From: Lentisphaeria bacterium
Lineage (GTDB): Bacteria > Verrucomicrobiota > Lentisphaeria > Victivallales > UBA1829
DNA: 6,093 bases
Assembly: GCA_019408975.1 (NCBI GenBank)
Contig: DXVA01000184.1
Span: 1-6,093, forward strand
Reading direction: 5' to 3'
The notes beneath the pieces are model-generated. The model was not told the DNA's origin. It did no database searches and saw nothing but the letters and a program-made list of their open reading frames with translations. A program made the position numbers and the translations under genes. Positions 3,913 to 6,093 of the stretch are shown piece after piece (the stretch's first letter is position 1; the number at the start of each line of letters is the position of its first letter).

Positions 3913-6093
3913 ATGCAGAAAAGAAACAAAATACGGCTCGCAGTCCTGTTTGCGGCAGCGGTTCTGGTCTGCCTAGGAATATGGGGATATCTGAAATACG
4001 CTTCGCCGACAAAAATCGCATTTGTAAATTATCCGGAATACGTGCTCGCCGAAGAACTCGACCAGCCCATCAATCCGGCGATTGAAGTCTCCGTCCTGCC
4101 CTGGGGACCGGATTCCGGCGAGGAACTGCGCAACTACGATGCAATCCTTTTTTTCGGCATGGGCACCAACATCTCCGAACGCCAGCGGGCACTTCTCGAT
4201 TCGTTGAAAAAACCGATCTACCTGACCTCGACGCCAAACAATGAAACCGCCGGAAACACCATGACGCCTGAACAGCGGAAAGTCCTTGCCGACTACATGC
4301 GCAACGGCGGCAAGGACAATTTCCGCAGTATGCTGAACTATATCCGGCGCGAACTGGACGGCAAGCGCCTGCGGGTGGACAGGATCGACCCCGTCAAAAT
4401 CGTGCCGCGCACCGTGTTTTTCCATATCGACGAAAAAGCCGGATTCATGACCTACAAGGAATATCTGGACTACTACAAGTCGATCGGGCGTTACCATCCG
4501 GAATCCTCCACGGTTCTGCTCTACTCCGGCAACGGCGGCGGCGATCTCGGCAGACTCATCGAAGCGCTTGAGAAACGCAAACTCAATGTCGTGGCAATCA
4601 ACGGCATGGGACGCCTGACCGAAATGATCGAAGAAGCCAGACCGGATCTCATCATTTACCAGCCTCACGGAAGGCTCGGTTCGCGCGACCCGGAGGGAGC
4701 GGTTAAGATTCTCGCAAAATACAACATCCCCCTGCTCTGCCCGATCAAGAGCGACCAGCCTTACGATATCTATCTCAAAGACCAGCGCGGCATGGACGGC
4801 GGTATGCTGAGCCAGAGCGTGACCATGCCGGAAATCGACGGAGCAGTCGCGCCTTTTGTGCTCTCCGCACTCTTCCGCAATGAACGCGGACTGCTTGCCT
4901 ACAAGGCGATTCCTGACCGCGTCGAGCGGTTTGCCGAACTCGTCCGCAAGATTACGGCGATACGCCGCAAGAAAAACGCCGACAAGAAAGTGGCAGTCAT
5001 TTACTATAAGGGACACGGTAAGAACGCCCTGACCGCCGGGGGAATCGAGGTCGGCGACTCTCTGCTGAATCTTCTGCGGCATCTGCAGAAAGCCGGGTTC
5101 AACACCGGAAACCTGCCCGAATCTTCCGAAGAACTCCTCCGCCGGATTCAGGACAACGCCGCCGTCTTCGGAGCCTATGCGAAAGGCGCGGTGCAGAAAT
5201 TCATGGAAAAAGCGAAGATGGAGAAAATCTCGCGTGAGGAATATGAAGAGTGGATTCGGAAAAGCATGCCCGCCGATCTTTATGAAACCGTAACGGCGCG
5301 TTACGGAGAATTCCCCGGCAGGACTTTCAATACACCGGACGGCAAGCTTGCGCTCGGAATGCTCCGGTTCGGCAATATTGTGCTGATGCCGCAGTCCATT
5401 TCCGGCGAAGGTGAAGACACGGACAAGGTAGTGCATGGAGTGAAGATGGCTCCGCCGCACCCCTATATCGCAACCTATCTCTGGATTCGCCACAAATTCA
5501 ATGCCGATGCGTTGATTCATTTCGGCACGCACGGCAGTCTCGAATTCACCCCGTGGAAACAGGTTGCGCTCTCCAGCTATGACTGGCCGGATGTGCTCAT
5601 CGGCGAAATGCCGCATTATTATCTCTACATGATGAACGACATGGGCGAGGCGCAGATCGCCAAACGCCGCAGTTACGCCGCGCTCATCAGCCACCTGACC
5701 GCGCCGTTCATGTATGCCGACGGCTACGGTGCAGTCCGCGAGCTCGACCGCAAGATCGAAATGCGTGCACTGGTCGAGGACGCGCGGCTCAAGGAGGAAT
5801 ACGGCAAGTCGATCATCGAACTGGCAAAAAAGGAAAAATTCGACCACGAGCTCAAGTTCAGCCCGGATTTCGCCGCCGGCAGACTCAATGAAGCCGATCT
5901 CGAACTACTGCACAATTACCTGCACGACCTTCAAGGCGAAAAAATCAACCGCGGGCTCTATGTGCTCGGACGCTCCTACACCAGTGCCGAAGCGGAAGAA
6001 ACCGCAAAACTCATGACCGTGGACATGGTCGCCTACGATATGTTCAAGGCGGACGTCGAAGCCGGAAAGGTCGACAGGAAGAAACGCTCCGAC
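3913..6093 (+). CDS. cobN: Membrane-anchored CobN/BchH-family chelatase, HmuS-like, cut by window end (first 727 aa)
   Basis: This is the large subunit of a metal-tetrapyrrole chelatase. The frame is open for 727 codons with no stop; CobN-family proteins are usually 1,200-1,450 aa, so about half is visible. Residues 8-29 form an N-terminal membrane anchor preceded by basic residues (QKRNK), and the preceding VLV-C20 is not a proper lipobox. The N-terminal domain has SGNGGGDLGRLIEALEKR (205-222) and PDLIIYQPHG (244-253). The family core includes LMPQSISGEG (491-500), APPHPYIATYLWIRHKFNAD (513-532), HFGTHGSLEFTPWKQ (536-550) and GEAQIAKRRSYAALISHLT (578-596). Cytosolic CobN for cobalamin synthesis has no such anchor. 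Bacteroides HmuS, a CobN-like haem de-chelatase, is membrane-associated and shares the GTHGSLEF style as I recall it, so haem iron removal is a reasonable alternative to cobalt insertion. The symbol is given at family level only. A terminator ends 34 nt before the ATG. Confidence 0.9.
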   Translation, partial: MQKRNKIRLAVLFAAAVLVCLGIWGYLKYASPTKIAFVNYPEYVLAEELDQPINPAIEVSVLPWGPDSGEELRNYDAILFFGMGTNISERQRALLDSLKKPIYLTSTPNNETAGNTMTPEQRKVLADYMRNGGKDNFRSMLNYIRRELDGKRLRVDRIDPVKIVPRTVFFHIDEKAGFMTYKEYLDYYKSIGRYHPESSTVLLYSGNGGGDLGRLIEALEKRKLNVVAINGMGRLTEMIEEARPDLIIYQPHGRLGSRDPEGAVKILAKYNIPLLCPIKSDQPYDIYLKDQRGMDGGMLSQSVTMPEIDGAVAPFVLSALFRNERGLLAYKAIPDRVERFAELVRKITAIRRKKNADKKVAVIYYKGHGKNALTAGGIEVGDSLLNLLRHLQKAGFNTGNLPESSEELLRRIQDNAAVFGAYAKGAVQKFMEKAKMEKISREEYEEWIRKSMPADLYETVTARYGEFPGRTFNTPDGKLALGMLRFGNIVLMPQSISGEGEDTDKVVHGVKMAPPHPYIATYLWIRHKFNADALIHFGTHGSLEFTPWKQVALSSYDWPDVLIGEMPHYYLYMMNDMGEAQIAKRRSYAALISHLTAPFMYADGYGAVRELDRKIEMRALVEDARLKEEYGKSIIELAKKEKFDHELKFSPDFAAGRLNEADLELLHNYLHDLQGEKINRGLYVLGRSYTSAEAEETAKLMTVDMVAYDMFKADVEAGKVDRKKRSD

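Noticed and set aside
3964..3993. Lipoprotein signal at Cys20 of the chelatase
   Set aside because: The residues before Cys are VLV, with no Ala/Gly/Ser at -1, so it does not fit a lipobox. A plain membrane anchor is more likely.
3973..5847. 624-codon open frame on the minus strand opposite the chelatase gene
   Set aside because: It is the antisense shadow of the chelatase frame. The plus frame carries clear CobN-family motifs, a strong ribosome site and an anchor, while the minus translation shows no family features.

Overview
The window is bacterial, moderately GC-rich DNA, most likely from a Lentisphaerota (Victivallis-like) or other PVC-group, gut-type anaerobe. This is inferred from gene content. 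One gene is a pseudopilin-like protein with an FTLIELL N-terminus and a C-terminal H-Xn-DG motif, a type that is strongly multiplied in Lentisphaerae, Planctomycetes and Verrucomicrobia. Another is a membrane-anchored CobN-family chelatase like those of gut Bacteroidetes. No rRNA, tRNA, CRISPR array or mobile element was seen.

Layout. The left third (87-2170) is a two-gene minus-strand unit. It starts with a 12-TM APC-superfamily amino-acid permease of the GadC-like type, followed after 23 nt by a small secreted protein made of degenerate 'GxQxGIxN' repeats. A 309-nt divergent intergenic region (2171-2479) follows. It holds a hairpin with an A-tract on one side and a T-tract on the other (bidirectional terminator-like) and two related AT-rich dyads, TAATTAG-N6-CTAA, one on each side of the hairpin. 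On the plus strand come the pseudopilin-like gene (2480-3361) and, after 21 nt, a small signal-anchored protein of unknown function (3383-3832). A clear intrinsic terminator (3848-3878) follows. Only 34 nt later a long gene starts at 3913 and runs off the right edge. It encodes the first 727 residues of a CobN/BchH-type chelatase with an N-terminal membrane anchor, including the GTHGSLEF signature.

How the genes may work together. The permease and repeat protein look co-transcribed. The pseudopilin and small protein also look co-transcribed. All five products are predicted to be membrane or exported proteins. The most interesting is the anchored chelatase: the predicted anchor puts it at the membrane, probably facing the periplasm, and its features resemble my recollection of the HmuS-like haem de-chelatase branch rather than cytosolic cobalamin-synthesis CobN. 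Whether the two genes before it belong to the same system cannot be decided from this window. The last roughly 500 nt of the pseudopilin gene and the start of the small gene are visibly more AT-rich than the flanking genes.
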